Positions 34,824 to 43,678 of a stretch of DNA of 64,000 nt are shown in pieces. Each line of letters opens with the position of its first letter. Positions within the stretch are counted from its first letter, which is position 1. Position numbers and translations under genes: made by a program. The notes under the pieces are model-generated. The model was given only the letters and a program-made list of their open reading frames with translations. It was not told the DNA's origin and ran no database searches. Origin of the DNA: Oscillospiraceae bacterium (lineage in GTDB: Bacteria; Bacillota; Clostridia; Oscillospirales; SIG627); assembly GCA_015063605.1 (NCBI GenBank), contig SVTV01000004.1, positions 1 through 64,000 of the forward strand, given 5' to 3'.

Positions 34824-36107
34824 TTACTCGTTTTCTGCTGCAAGCTCTTTTGCTTTTTCCAGAATTATTCTTTCACAGTAAGGCTCAAATCCTTCGCCGG
34901 CGAAATATACATGACAGCTTCTCACCGGTTCGTATCCGCTGTTCTTACCGAGCTCATACATTTTCTCTGTACAAATATATCCGGGGGAACCGTTTGAGTA
35001 TCCGACAGTTATAACATATTTGTCGGGAAGCATGCTCTTTATGTTATAGTCATATTCAACGCATACCTCACCTTCAAGAGCAAATAATACGAATTTATCT
35101 CCCAAAGTTATCTTCTGAACGGAATATTCTAATTTGTCTTTAAGAGAATCATATTCATCGTAATACTTCTGATAAGCACATTTATCGTATTCACTTATAT
35201 TGGAATTTGCAAGAGCATGATACTCTTCTCTCGAAAGATATTTCTGCAAGGGAAGTTCGAAATCGGATACCTTGTAGGATATATCGCCTTTTATGGAGAG
35301 CATTTCTTTGGAAAGAGCTTTTTTAGCGGTTTCAAAAAGTATCTTTCCGAAGTTTTCAACATCCCCGTATGTTCCCGCACGCCATCTGGGAGCATCGGGG
35401 GATTTTGTGCTGACACGTATATTTCCGCAGCATCCCTGCATGAAGAGAGCCGTAGTACCCGGATATTCTTTTTCAAGAAGCTTTGCAGCTACTCCGGGAA
35501 AATCTCCCAGCATGTAATTGAATCCTATTGTGGATGGATGGCAAGCATATTCGAAAAGAATGGCTTTCGTCCTGTTTTTGCACTTGCCTTTAATTACGGT
35601 TACGGTGTCATTTTTTATTCCCTCTTCGTTGGGAGCATTTATGCAGACACCGTCTTCTACTCTTCGTCTGTTCATTCCCAGACCGCTTAAAGCTTCGGAG
35701 GAAAAGGAAAGCTCGCCTTCTTCAAGATCTTCGTATGCGCTTAAAGCAACCTTATAAAGAGAATCATAGAAGAATTCACCGTATTCCTCTTCATAAGCAC
35801 CTAAAACAGGATTAAAAGCAGGAGATACGTTGGGCGCACTGTGTGTATGGCTTGCGTTGAAGAGAACGGCATCCTCGGGAACACCGGTCTTTTCATATAT
35901 TCGTTTGGTTACATTTTTAAGAAGAGATTTGTCAAAGCCGAGAACGTCTGCCGTTACGATAATAACTGTCTTTTTTTCGCTTATTGCGAGAGCTTTTACA
36001 AAAATATCATCGTATACTCCGTCGAATCCTCTTGCGGGGTTTCCGAATCCGCATAAATGTATGGGCAGGTCGGTGGAAATACATTTTTTTGATACGCCTA
36101 TTTTCAT
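34824..36107 (-). CDS. neutral ceramidase-like protein
   Basis: 427 aa, no signal peptide. The N-terminal domain of neutral/alkaline non-lysosomal ceramidases is recognisable: CGFGNPARGFDGVYDDIFVKAL, VIIVTADVLGFD, the metal-binding block FNASHTHSAPN and FEYACHPSTIGFNY. LFMQGCCGNIRVSTK follows near residue 215. It is much shorter than true ceramidases (about 700 aa) and lacks their C-terminal domain. Such short proteins are common beside sugar-catabolic genes, and their substrates are unknown. Co-directional with hydrolases on both sides. Confidence 0.75.
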   Translation of the reverse strand: MKIGVSKKCISTDLPIHLCGFGNPARGFDGVYDDIFVKALAISEKKTVIIVTADVLGFDKSLLKNVTKRIYEKTGVPEDAVLFNASHTHSAPNVSPAFNPVLGAYEEEYGEFFYDSLYKVALSAYEDLEEGELSFSSEALSGLGMNRRRVEDGVCINAPNEEGIKNDTVTVIKGKCKNRTKAILFEYACHPSTIGFNYMLGDFPGVAAKLLEKEYPGTTALFMQGCCGNIRVSTKSPDAPRWRAGTYGDVENFGKILFETAKKALSKEMLSIKGDISYKVSDFELPLQKYLSREEYHALANSNISEYDKCAYQKYYDEYDSLKDKLEYSVQKITLGDKFVLFALEGEVCVEYDYNIKSMLPDKYVITVGYSNGSPGYICTEKMYELGKNSGYEPVRSCHVYFAGEGFEPYCERIILEKAKELAAENE

Positions 36108-36150
36108 TTATTTACAATTCCTTTCGTACTGATCTGAGATCTTTTATTTG

Positions 36151-36864
36151 TTATTTTCCGGAATGCTTTTCGATAAGATCCGCTATGATGGTGGGATCCT
36201 CAAGTCCGTGAGGATGATGTCCCACGCCTTTTTTCATGAACACATATATGGTTCCGTTGTTTTCCTTATAGTATTTTTCAAGCAATGCTCCGTTCTCATG
36301 ATACGGCACAACCGTATCGCTGTCACCTGCCGCAAGAATAATGGGAAGATCGTTTTTGAGAAGGATGTCCATCTTGTCTATGGGGTTATCACGGTAGCTG
36401 AGAAGCTGACTCAAGGTCCTTCCCGTGCAGCGTATATATTCCTCGAGAAGAGAGGTCTGTGAATCTCCCAAAGCCGCAGGACAGCTCAGAAGATTCATTA
36501 CCGGAGCATCAAGATAAAGACAGCTTACCTTTTCGGGATAAAGCGCCGCAAATTTCACAGCTATCAATCCTCCGCAGCTCATACCCACAAGGGCGGCTTT
36601 TTTACTGAGATCGAACCTTTCGGAAACGTAATCGACAAATTTCGCTTTTCTTTCAAGATCCAAGGGCTCTGCCCATCTTGTATGGTTGACGTTAAATGCA
36701 ATATGCCAGCCGCGGTTCAAAAGTTCAGTTTCCTCGGCGGGGAATGCATTAAAGTATTCTGTTTTTAATGCCCATAAGCCGTTTGGGGTTACATTCGGTA
36801 CGACTACCTTTGCGCCGAGCCCGTCAAATTCAAAATCAATACATTTAAATCCTTCGAATGCCAT
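36151..36864 (-). CDS. alpha/beta hydrolase
   Basis: 237 aa. Nucleophile elbow ALVGMSCGGLIAVKFA (GxSxG variant GMSCG), catalytic Asp in ILAAGDSDTVVPY and catalytic His in GVGHHPHGLED, in the right order for a serine hydrolase. No secretion signal. It lies between the ceramidase-like and ThuA genes (43-bp gap on the left), consistent with one catabolic transcript. Esterase or acyl hydrolase activity is the default expectation. Confidence 0.8.
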   Translation of the reverse strand: MAFEGFKCIDFEFDGLGAKVVVPNVTPNGLWALKTEYFNAFPAEETELLNRGWHIAFNVNHTRWAEPLDLERKAKFVDYVSERFDLSKKAALVGMSCGGLIAVKFAALYPEKVSCLYLDAPVMNLLSCPAALGDSQTSLLEEYIRCTGRTLSQLLSYRDNPIDKMDILLKNDLPIILAAGDSDTVVPYHENGALLEKYYKENNGTIYVFMKKGVGHHPHGLEDPTIIADLIEKHSGK

Positions 36865-36902
36865 TTTTCTTGTCCTTTCATGAGTTGCGTTTTTAATAAT
36901 TT

Positions 36903-36933
36903 ACAAAAGAAGAGCCGAGGTTTTCATCGGCTC
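36903..36933 (-). terminator. terminator after the ThuA gene
   Basis: GAGCCGA (36912-36918) and TCGGCTC (36927-36933) form a 7-bp stem; on the minus strand TTCTTTTGT follows. Confidence 0.65.
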
Positions 36934-36952
36934 CGAAGCTGAAACGGTAAAA

Positions 36953-37663
36953 TTATTCCACAGCGGGAGTATGAGCGCAGGCAACATCCTCCGCCTTGTT
37001 TTCGTTATATACGTAACGTACGGCGTTTGTTATGATCTTCTGTATCTCGGGCATATGGAATATGGGATTTGTTTCGTGACCGGGCTGGAAATAGAATATC
37101 TTTCCATGTGCTCTGTTGAATACGCATCCGCTTCTGAACACCTCTCCGCCGTTAAACCAGCCGATATATACAAGCTCGTCGGGAGCGGGAATATCGAAAA
37201 ATTCACCGTACATTTCTTCTCTGTCTATTCTGAAATCAGCGGGCACGCCTTTTGCGATAGGATGAGAAGGATTTACGCACCAAATGTGCTCTCTTGCGTT
37301 GTCACGCCATCTGAGAGAGCATGTGGTACCCATCAGCTTATGGAATATCTTTGAATTGTGTGCCGAATGAAGGGCAATAAGACCCATGCCTCTGTGAACC
37401 TTCTTGTAAATCTTTTCAACGATATCATCTCTTACGCTTCCGTGAGCGAGATGTCCCCACCAGATAAGCACATCGGTATTATCGAGGACCTCATCCGTAA
37501 GACCGTGCTCATCCATATCCAGAGTTGCGGTCTTTATTTCCATATCGTCGTTTGCTCCCAAAAAAGATGCTATACAGCCGTGTATTCCCTCGGGGTAAAT
37601 AGCCGCTACCTCGGGATTTCTTATTTCATGCTTGAATTCATTCCATACAGTTACTCTTATCAT
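36953..37663 (-). CDS. ThuA domain protein
   Basis: 236 aa, ThuA-like (trehalose utilisation, glutamine-amidotransferase-like fold). Conserved blocks: [57 protein letters not shown] and [13 protein letters not shown]. ThuA is linked to disaccharide metabolism, but its reaction is not settled. The GAAAGGA Shine-Dalgarno lies about 25 nt before ATG, separated by a 6-bp hairpin CACTTT-TTT-AAAGTG that would restore a normal effective spacing. Confidence 0.85.
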   Translation of the reverse strand: MIRVTVWNEFKHEIRNPEVAAIYPEGIHGCIASFLGANDDMEIKTATLDMDEHGLTDEVLDNTDVLIWWGHLAHGSVRDDIVEKIYKKVHRGMGLIALHSAHNSKIFHKLMGTTCSLRWRDNAREHIWCVNPSHPIAKGVPADFRIDREEMYGEFFDIPAPDELVYIGWFNGGEVFRSGCVFNRAHGKIFYFQPGHETNPIFHMPEIQKIITNAVRYVYNENKAEDVACAHTPAVE

Positions 37664-37718
37664 TTTTTCGTTTCACTTTAAAAAAGTGTCCTTTCGTGCT
37701 TTTTTGATTTATGATTTA

Positions 37719-38669
37719 TTAAAATATATTCAAAACCGTTATTACCGCTATTCCCACAACAATTGCTATATATGCCGGCGGCTTTAATTTTTCCTTGAAG
37801 AAAATGCGTCCTATAAACGTGGAGATCATAAGGGATGTTCCGCTGGTAACGGGATACTGTATCGCCGATGTGGCATACTGAACGAGAGATGAGTGAGCTA
37901 TCGAGTTTATACCCAAGGTTACCGAAAGTCCTATTGCCGCAGGAAGTATAGCCGTAAGATAGACAGGTGCCTTCTTTTCATCGCTTTCGATCTGTTCCGA
38001 TACCTCATCGTGTGCCGATTTTGTCAAACGTAAGCTTTTGAAGCCGCCCGTTACGGCGAAGATGATAACGCTCGTCAGGGAAGCAAAGGCAAAATAAAGA
38101 AACATCATCTGATTCTTTTCGCCGTTGTTATTGAATACCGCCTGCATACGGATACCGAAGTTTATAAGGCTGTTTGCGGCAAAGGTGGATATTATGAGGA
38201 TCATCCATTTTACATTTGCTTTCTTTTTCTCGGCGGTTGTAACCTTTGATACGGTGAGAGTATATATACATCCCAACATGAGAACAAAGCCTATACCTTG
38301 AATCAGGCTCATTTCTTCATCAAGGAAGATTATACCGTAAAATATGGTCATGAAGGAACTGAAGTTCAGAAGTACCACGGAAGTAGTATACGGTCCGCAG
38401 GCAAGGGAGCGGAGATAAAGATATGCCGCAAGAGAAAGACAGCATCCGCATAACGCCGCACAAAGCAAGGTAGATGTTGAAAACTTAAGAGCTTCACCGT
38501 TTATAAATATACCCGCAAGGAAGTAGCATGATGTCAAAAACATATATACTCCGCAAAGAAGAGCGGGAGCGGATACGTTTTTACCTTGTCTGAGACTTCC
38601 CAATTTATAAAAGAGTCCCGTAAAAACGGATGACAGTATGGCTAATGTGTAGAGAAGAAATAACATCAT
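37719..38669 (-). CDS. DMT/EamA-type transporter
   Basis: 316 aa with about ten hydrophobic segments in two repeats, broken by a polar loop near residues 215-235 (HDEVSEQIESDEKKAP). Typical EamA features: LAAYLYLRSLACGPYTTSVVLL, then SSFMTIFYGIIFLDEEMSLIQ at the end of the first repeat and IGRIFFKEKLKP in the second. The family exports metabolites or imports nucleotide sugars; the substrate is not predictable. It is upstream in the same direction as ThuA, so probably the first gene of the hydrolase transcript. Confidence 0.8.
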   Translation of the reverse strand: MMLFLLYTLAILSSVFTGLFYKLGSLRQGKNVSAPALLCGVYMFLTSCYFLAGIFINGEALKFSTSTLLCAALCGCCLSLAAYLYLRSLACGPYTTSVVLLNFSSFMTIFYGIIFLDEEMSLIQGIGFVLMLGCIYTLTVSKVTTAEKKKANVKWMILIISTFAANSLINFGIRMQAVFNNNGEKNQMMFLYFAFASLTSVIIFAVTGGFKSLRLTKSAHDEVSEQIESDEKKAPVYLTAILPAAIGLSVTLGINSIAHSSLVQYATSAIQYPVTSGTSLMISTFIGRIFFKEKLKPPAYIAIVVGIAVITVLNIF

Positions 38670-38743
38670 TTTTTACCCTAATATAAATTTTATACTTGAA
38701 ACGGCAAAATTTTGTTTTTTAACGCATTGATAATAAAAACCAT

Positions 38744-38772
38744 TTGAAATTTGCCCGATTAAGTATTATAAT
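38744..38772 (+). promoter_or_regulatory. SigA promoter for cca
   Basis: TTGAAA (38744-38749), 17 bp, TATAAT (38767-38772). The leader of about 150 nt contains AACGTT-ATTATA-AACGTT near the transcript start and nothing else I recognise. Confidence 0.75.
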
Positions 38773-38931
38773 ATAATTACTAACGTTATTATAAACGTTT
38801 AGCAAAAAAATGTCAACAATAAATTTGATTATCGTCGAAAAACAATACATCTTATACATCAAAAAGCTCATTCACAGACTAAAAGATGAATAATGAATAA
38901 AACGAAACATAGACATTAAGGATGATCTTTC

Positions 38932-40254
38932 ATGAAAGAAAAAAGAATACATATTCCGCAGGCGGCGGAAGAGATTTTAAAAAAGCTTAGTGAAAACGGA
39001 TATGAAGCATATATAGTCGGCGGTTATGTAAGGGACACCCTTCTGGGAAGAGAATGCGGCGACATTGATATCACCACAAACGCGCTGCCGGATGATGTCA
39101 TACGCATTTTCGGAAGTCATTACATATCAAAAAGCGGATTTGCCCACGGAACTGTCGGTGTGATATACAATGGTGAAAGCTATGAGATAACCACCTACAG
39201 GATAGACGGCGATTACAAGGATCACAGACATCCCGACGGAGTCGTTTTTTCAAAAAGCCTTATCGAAGATCTGGCGAGAAGAGACTTTACGGTCAATACG
39301 CTTTACTACGGCTTATCCGAAGGAGTGGGAGACAAATGCGGAGGTCTCGACGATCTTAAGAACAAGACCATCAGAGCCGTTGGGGATCCCGTGATGCGCT
39401 TTACCGAGGATTCCCTCAGAATACTGCGCGGCTTGAGATTCGCTTCTCAGCTCGGATTTGAAATAAACGATGATACTCTTCAAGGGATGGCGGAAACAAA
39501 GGATTATCTTTCCGATATATCAGCGGAAAGGATATCTGTCGAAGTTATAAAAATGATCTGCGCTCCGTTTTTCTTTGAAAGTGTAAAGAAATATACCGAT
39601 ACTTTTTCGGATATATTCCGCAGCATATTTTCCCGGGCAGGTATAAGCTTTACTGATGATGCTTTTACAAAGCTTCTTCTGAACAGTGCGGAATGCACCG
39701 AAAAGGTTTCCGGCAGTGTTTATCTGAAGCTTGCTTCTTTTCTCTGCCGATTCGACATTGCTTTTACAGACCGGTTCACGGATGCACAGATCGGAGATAT
39801 GACAAAAAAGCTTCTCAAATCATTAAAGTGCTCGGGAAAGATTGTAAATAATGTTCACTACCTTGTGCAGAAGCATCAAATACGAATCTTGGATGACAAA
39901 AAGGCGATTGCGAATACCGTGTGCGAAAGCTCTCCGGAAATGCTTCTTGAGCTTCTTGAGCTTCAGAAAGCATATTGCGGATATCACGAAATGAGCTCCT
40001 CGGAAATCGAAAAAACCGAAGTAAAAGCAAAAGATCTTATATTCCGCGGCGAGTGTCTCATTCCGTCGCAGCTTAACATAAACGGCAGAGACATAATAGC
40101 CTTGGGATGTAAGGACGGAAAATCGATCGGAAATATTCTCGAAGAGCTCTATCGGCAAGTTATAGAAGATAAACTGAAAAACGATAAAAAAGTTCTGTCC
40201 GATCATGCTTTACGCATATTGAAATCATCGAATAACGACGATACAACAGAATAA
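38932..40254 (+). CDS. cca: CCA-adding tRNA nucleotidyltransferase
   Basis: 440 aa, class II. Head domain: AYIVGGYVRDTLLGRECGDIDITTNALP (metal-binding DxD), SGFAHGTVGVIYNGESYEITTYR, DLARRDFTVNTLYYG; neck: RFTEDSLRILRGLRFASQLGFEI. The C-terminal body and tail (220-440) are present; no intact HD phosphohydrolase motif is seen. It adds or repairs the 3' CCA of tRNAs. ATG 38932 has AAGGATGA upstream. Single gene between its own promoter and terminator. Confidence 0.93.
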   Translation: MKEKRIHIPQAAEEILKKLSENGYEAYIVGGYVRDTLLGRECGDIDITTNALPDDVIRIFGSHYISKSGFAHGTVGVIYNGESYEITTYRIDGDYKDHRHPDGVVFSKSLIEDLARRDFTVNTLYYGLSEGVGDKCGGLDDLKNKTIRAVGDPVMRFTEDSLRILRGLRFASQLGFEINDDTLQGMAETKDYLSDISAERISVEVIKMICAPFFFESVKKYTDTFSDIFRSIFSRAGISFTDDAFTKLLLNSAECTEKVSGSVYLKLASFLCRFDIAFTDRFTDAQIGDMTKKLLKSLKCSGKIVNNVHYLVQKHQIRILDDKKAIANTVCESSPEMLLELLELQKAYCGYHEMSSSEIEKTEVKAKDLIFRGECLIPSQLNINGRDIIALGCKDGKSIGNILEELYRQVIEDKLKNDKKVLSDHALRILKSSNNDDTTE

Positions 40255-40263
40255 TCAAAAAAA

Positions 40264-40304
40264 GGATCTCTCCGATATTTTACCGTGAGAGATCCTCATT
40301 TTTT
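40264..40304 (+). terminator. terminator after cca
   Basis: GGATCTCTC (40264-40272) and GAGAGATCC (40287-40295), then TCATTTTTT. Also usable from the opposite strand. Confidence 0.85.
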
Positions 40305-40314
40305 ATTATTTGCA

Positions 40315-40905
40315 TTAACCGAAAAAGACACCTGTAACAAATATCTCAATTCCAATAAAGATAAGTATCGCACCCCCTAAGATTCCTGCTTTTCCCGCAA
40401 GCTTTGTTCCCGCCTTTCGTCCTATAAAAAGTCCGCCCATGCATATTACAAAGGTTACGGCGGCTATTATCATAGCCGCAAGAAGTGCGGCAAAGAAGTC
40501 GTATTCCGATATGGTAAAGCCGACGGACAGCGCATCTATTGAGGTAGCAACGCCTTGTACAAGCAGAGCCGTAAAGGTAAGCTTTGTGCAAACGAATCCC
40601 TCGTCTTTATTCTTTATCCCCTCAAGAAGCATCTTTCCGCCGATAAATCCGAGAAGTGCGAGAGCTATCCACGGAATAAGAGCCTCAAATGCGCTGAAAT
40701 ACTGAACCACCGTATGTACGCATACCCAACCGAGTAAGGGCATCATCGCCTGAAATACGGCAAAAACTCCCGCTACCACGCTCATTCTCCTCATTTTCAT
40801 GCAAGGCTCATTCAAGCCGTTGGCAAGGGATACGGAAAAGGCATCCATAGCAAGTCCTATTCCCAGCATTATACTGTTAAAAAAGAAATCAAAACCGAGT
40901 TCCAT
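40315..40905 (-). CDS. mntP: manganese efflux pump MntP
   Basis: 196 aa, six membrane segments. The two MntP repeats carry the conserved Asp motifs GIGLAMDAFSVSLANG and GVATSIDALSVGFTIS. It exports Mn(II) at the membrane. The start is set at ATG 40905, 6 nt after AAAGGA; an in-frame TTG at 40911 abuts the Shine-Dalgarno. It lies 25 bp after the MFS gene and is probably the last gene of that operon. The yybP-ykoY-type riboswitch often found before mntP is not visible here. Confidence 0.9.
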   Translation of the reverse strand: MELGFDFFFNSIMLGIGLAMDAFSVSLANGLNEPCMKMRRMSVVAGVFAVFQAMMPLLGWVCVHTVVQYFSAFEALIPWIALALLGFIGGKMLLEGIKNKDEGFVCTKLTFTALLVQGVATSIDALSVGFTISEYDFFAALLAAMIIAAVTFVICMGGLFIGRKAGTKLAGKAGILGGAILIFIGIEIFVTGVFFG

Positions 40906-40929
40906 AATCAATCCTTTATCGTTCTTAGA

Positions 40930-42192
40930 TCATTTATTCATTTCAGTAAGCTTTTCGATATTTCTCTTTATGCGGTAGAAAACGAAAACAGCTATAAGCG
41001 GGAAAATCATTCCCACAAGCATACCTATCTTCATGCCGAGCTGCTCGGGAAGAAGGTCGATGCTTTGGGCAAATCCCGCCATGGCGGGATCGGCTATAAC
41101 GGCATCGGCAATAACTCCTATAAGCTGAGGGCCTACAGAAGCGCCGAGATCTCCTCCCGCCGCCATCATGGCGTAAAGGAACACTCCTGCCGAAGGAAAA
41201 AATTCCGAAGCTGCTATAAGATTTCCGGGCCACATCATAGATGTGCAGAAACCCGTAAAGGCACAGGCAATAAGCCCTATTAAGGGTATGGATGATACAG
41301 CCGCCAAAAGGTAGCATACCGTAGCTCCCACAGCACCCGCAAAAAGAACTTTGCCGATATTTTTACCCATTTTCGCATACAGAGTTCTTCCCAGCCCCAG
41401 AGTCAAGGCAAACAAAGCCACGCCGAAAATATCGCCCCATACTTTCGGAATACCGAGAGCCTGCTCAAGATATCCCGAGCTCCATTGAGCCATGGTGCAT
41501 TCGGAGGCGCCGCCCAAAAAGATGGAGAATACACAGAGCCACAATGTTTTATCCTTCAGAGCATTGACAACGCCCGATATTTTTTCGGGAGTTTCCATAT
41601 GAGGTATTTTTGCACCCGAAAAGAATATTGACGCCGTTATGGGCACCAATGTAAACAAAAGGGCAAGCCATTGCCAATTCTCTCCTCCGAAAGCAAGGAG
41701 AAAAAGCGTACTTATGATTATTACGAACACAACGCCCCATGCATATATCGAATGAAGCTTACTCATTTCCCTGTCGGGGTCGTCCGAGGGTATCGCCGCT
41801 ATAACGGGGCTTATAAGGACCTCGCAGAATCCGCCGGAGGCAGAGAATATAACGGTACCCACCACAAGTCCCGCATAAACATGATTCGGGAATACGAAAG
41901 GCCACAGCGCATAGACCAGCATACCGAGAACCGTAAGAAAAGGCGTCATTTTTACCGCCTTCGGTATATTGAACCTATGGGAAAAGAACGAAAACGCCAG
42001 ATCCACAATAAGCTGTGTGACAAAATTTATAAGGACCAGAAGTCCGAGAAGAGAGAATGATATTCCGTAAAGCTCACGGAACGTAAGAAAAAGCACGGGG
42101 GAAAGGTTACCCACCACGGACATTGATATATTGGTAGAATAGCAGGCGCATTTCAAGCGCATTATATCACTGCGGCTGAGAGGTGTGTTCAT
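40930..42192 (-). CDS. MFS transporter
   Basis: 420 aa, twelve hydrophobic segments. N-terminal ISFSLLGLLVLINFVTQLIVD and the loop FFSHRFNIPKAVKM between segments 2 and 3 fit the MFS signature. The second half shows AGAVGATVCYLLAAVSSIPL and AFTGFCTSMMWPGNLIAASE, seen in the sugar-type (FucP/YfiS-like) MFS group. Substrate not predictable. Its ATG overlaps the stop of the HD-domain remnant (ATGA), with GGAGGTGC as ribosome binding site inside that gene. Confidence 0.85.
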   Translation of the reverse strand: MNTPLSRSDIMRLKCACYSTNISMSVVGNLSPVLFLTFRELYGISFSLLGLLVLINFVTQLIVDLAFSFFSHRFNIPKAVKMTPFLTVLGMLVYALWPFVFPNHVYAGLVVGTVIFSASGGFCEVLISPVIAAIPSDDPDREMSKLHSIYAWGVVFVIIISTLFLLAFGGENWQWLALLFTLVPITASIFFSGAKIPHMETPEKISGVVNALKDKTLWLCVFSIFLGGASECTMAQWSSGYLEQALGIPKVWGDIFGVALFALTLGLGRTLYAKMGKNIGKVLFAGAVGATVCYLLAAVSSIPLIGLIACAFTGFCTSMMWPGNLIAASEFFPSAGVFLYAMMAAGGDLGASVGPQLIGVIADAVIADPAMAGFAQSIDLLPEQLGMKIGMLVGMIFPLIAVFVFYRIKRNIEKLTEMNK

Positions 42193-42476
42193 TCGAGCAC
42201 CTCCATTTTATCCAATGCCCTTACAAGCCTTATTTCCTTTGCAGCCATTGCATCCATCTTTTCGAAAAGGTCGGGAAATTCTCTGCATTCCTTTTTTATA
42301 ACTTTATTCATATCAAGCCCGGGATATTCATCCGAGCACATCACTGCCATAAGTGTAAGGCGCCATGAATGCTCGGCAACGCTTTCTCTGCATCCCGATG
42401 ATGTCCACGAATTTCTGAGATCGCATTTCAGCTTCCCGACCGTGTTCAAAAAATCTATAAAAATACGTGCGTCCAC
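42189..42476 (-). pseudogene. HD-domain protein remnant (internal deletion and C-terminal truncation)
   Basis: 95 aa from GTG 42476 (AAAGGG 6 nt upstream; TTG 42491 is an alternative). The N-terminal half is a close match to the HDDC2/YfbR-like HD family: ARIFIDFLNTVGKLKCDLRN, SWTSSGCRESVAEHSWRLTL. After LDMNKVIK, where the HD metal motif (LIHDLGE region) should follow, the sequence jumps to KECREFPDLFEKMDAM, then to ALDKMEVLE and stops. About 60-70 residues including the catalytic HD pair are missing, as is the C-terminal helix. It is still translated in frame and coupled to the MFS gene. Confidence 0.7.
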
Positions 42477-42495
42477 TTCATTCCCTTTCAAGTAT

Positions 42496-43656
42496 TTACA
42501 AAATCGTTACTTCTTTTGCTTCGCCGGTGACAATGTTTATCATAATGTATCCTCCATCATGGAATCCATCAGCATCCGGATATTTCTGAGCTCTGATGAG
42601 GATCCAATCCCCTATACCGTACATATCCGATACAAAACCGGGATCAATTGGTATGGAATATCCGATCGCTCCTATGTCGCAAAGAAGCCTTTCATCCGTT
42701 CCGTCGGAATTGCATATATAATACTTACCGCCCCACCTGTCATACAGAGGCTTAAGCGTTCCCGTTCCCTCATCGAGAAATTCTCCCACGTATTTTCTGT
42801 CACCAAGCTTGGGATATATTATTTTACCACCGTGAATGATGGGCACGTAAGCCTCAAAACGTTCTAAAGCCGTAACTTTTTCACCTGTTTCACGGTCAAC
42901 TCTTATCATTTTATAAACAGGAGTTACATTTTTATCTTCTTCCACAGCCTGTTCAATATATTCAAGCTCAAAAGCATATTTCCCCATTACAGAGTTTGAA
43001 TGCGGTACTTTATCGCCCTCTCTCTTATCCGCAAAATCAAAGTCAGTTGAAAAATGCTCGTTTTTTCCTTGATCGTACCAATAAACTCTGTCATTCTGTA
43101 TTGCTCTTGTTGTGATCCTGTCCAAAAAAACTTTATCTGTAAGTTCATCGACTTTTTTGGTTTTTATATCATATCTCATGGGAACACAGCCGTATTTATT
43201 GTTTTCGTCATACCGTGACCATACAAAGAAAACATATTTATCATTAGCTACATGACTCGCAATATCTCCGCTTTGCGCTTCATATAAAACCTGATACTTC
43301 CCATTGTCCGAATTATATGAGCAAAGCTGTCGTGCGTCAATTGAAAAACGGTCATTGCTCCTGCCTCTCAGATAATATATATTGTTGCCGTAAAAACGCA
43401 AATATGCATTTTCACGTCTTACTCCCCAAAAAGGACAGCTTTCATCCTCATGAAAGCAAAGGGGATCGGGACAAAGAGAAACGAGCACCGCACTATCCAC
43501 ATCCAGGCGGTAAAGAACCGATTGCCATACAACATACATGGTATTGCGGTCGTCCGCCTGCTCAGACGATTCAAGCCCCTCGCATGAAAATATCATAGTG
43601 CAAATTAATAAAACGGATATTACGGCAAATATCTTCTTTATTAAGCATTTTTCCAT
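42496..43656 (-). CDS. lipoprotein with Cys-rich CPDPLC motif, unknown function
   Basis: 386 aa from ATG 43656. Lipoprotein signal peptide (KKIFAVISVLLICTMIFSC, lipid Cys near residue 25). The mature protein is a repeat-rich beta-propeller-like chain (YVVWQSVLYRLDVD, YGNNIYYLRGRSND, YYICNSDGTDERLLC), as in DUF5050-type clostridial proteins. A striking N-terminal motif SLCPDPLCFHEDESCPFWG has Cys/His spacing suited to metal or disulfide binding. It follows the YitT gene by about 20 bp; an in-frame GTG at 43677 is possible. Outer membrane-leaflet location; role unknown. Confidence 0.7.
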   Translation of the reverse strand: MEKCLIKKIFAVISVLLICTMIFSCEGLESSEQADDRNTMYVVWQSVLYRLDVDSAVLVSLCPDPLCFHEDESCPFWGVRRENAYLRFYGNNIYYLRGRSNDRFSIDARQLCSYNSDNGKYQVLYEAQSGDIASHVANDKYVFFVWSRYDENNKYGCVPMRYDIKTKKVDELTDKVFLDRITTRAIQNDRVYWYDQGKNEHFSTDFDFADKREGDKVPHSNSVMGKYAFELEYIEQAVEEDKNVTPVYKMIRVDRETGEKVTALERFEAYVPIIHGGKIIYPKLGDRKYVGEFLDEGTGTLKPLYDRWGGKYYICNSDGTDERLLCDIGAIGYSIPIDPGFVSDMYGIGDWILIRAQKYPDADGFHDGGYIMINIVTGEAKEVTIL

Positions 43657-43678
43657 TACAGCCACCACACCTTTCACA

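Noticed and set aside
40906-40929. Mn-responsive yybP-ykoY riboswitch before mntP
   Set aside because: Only 24 bp separate mntP from the MFS gene, too short for the element.
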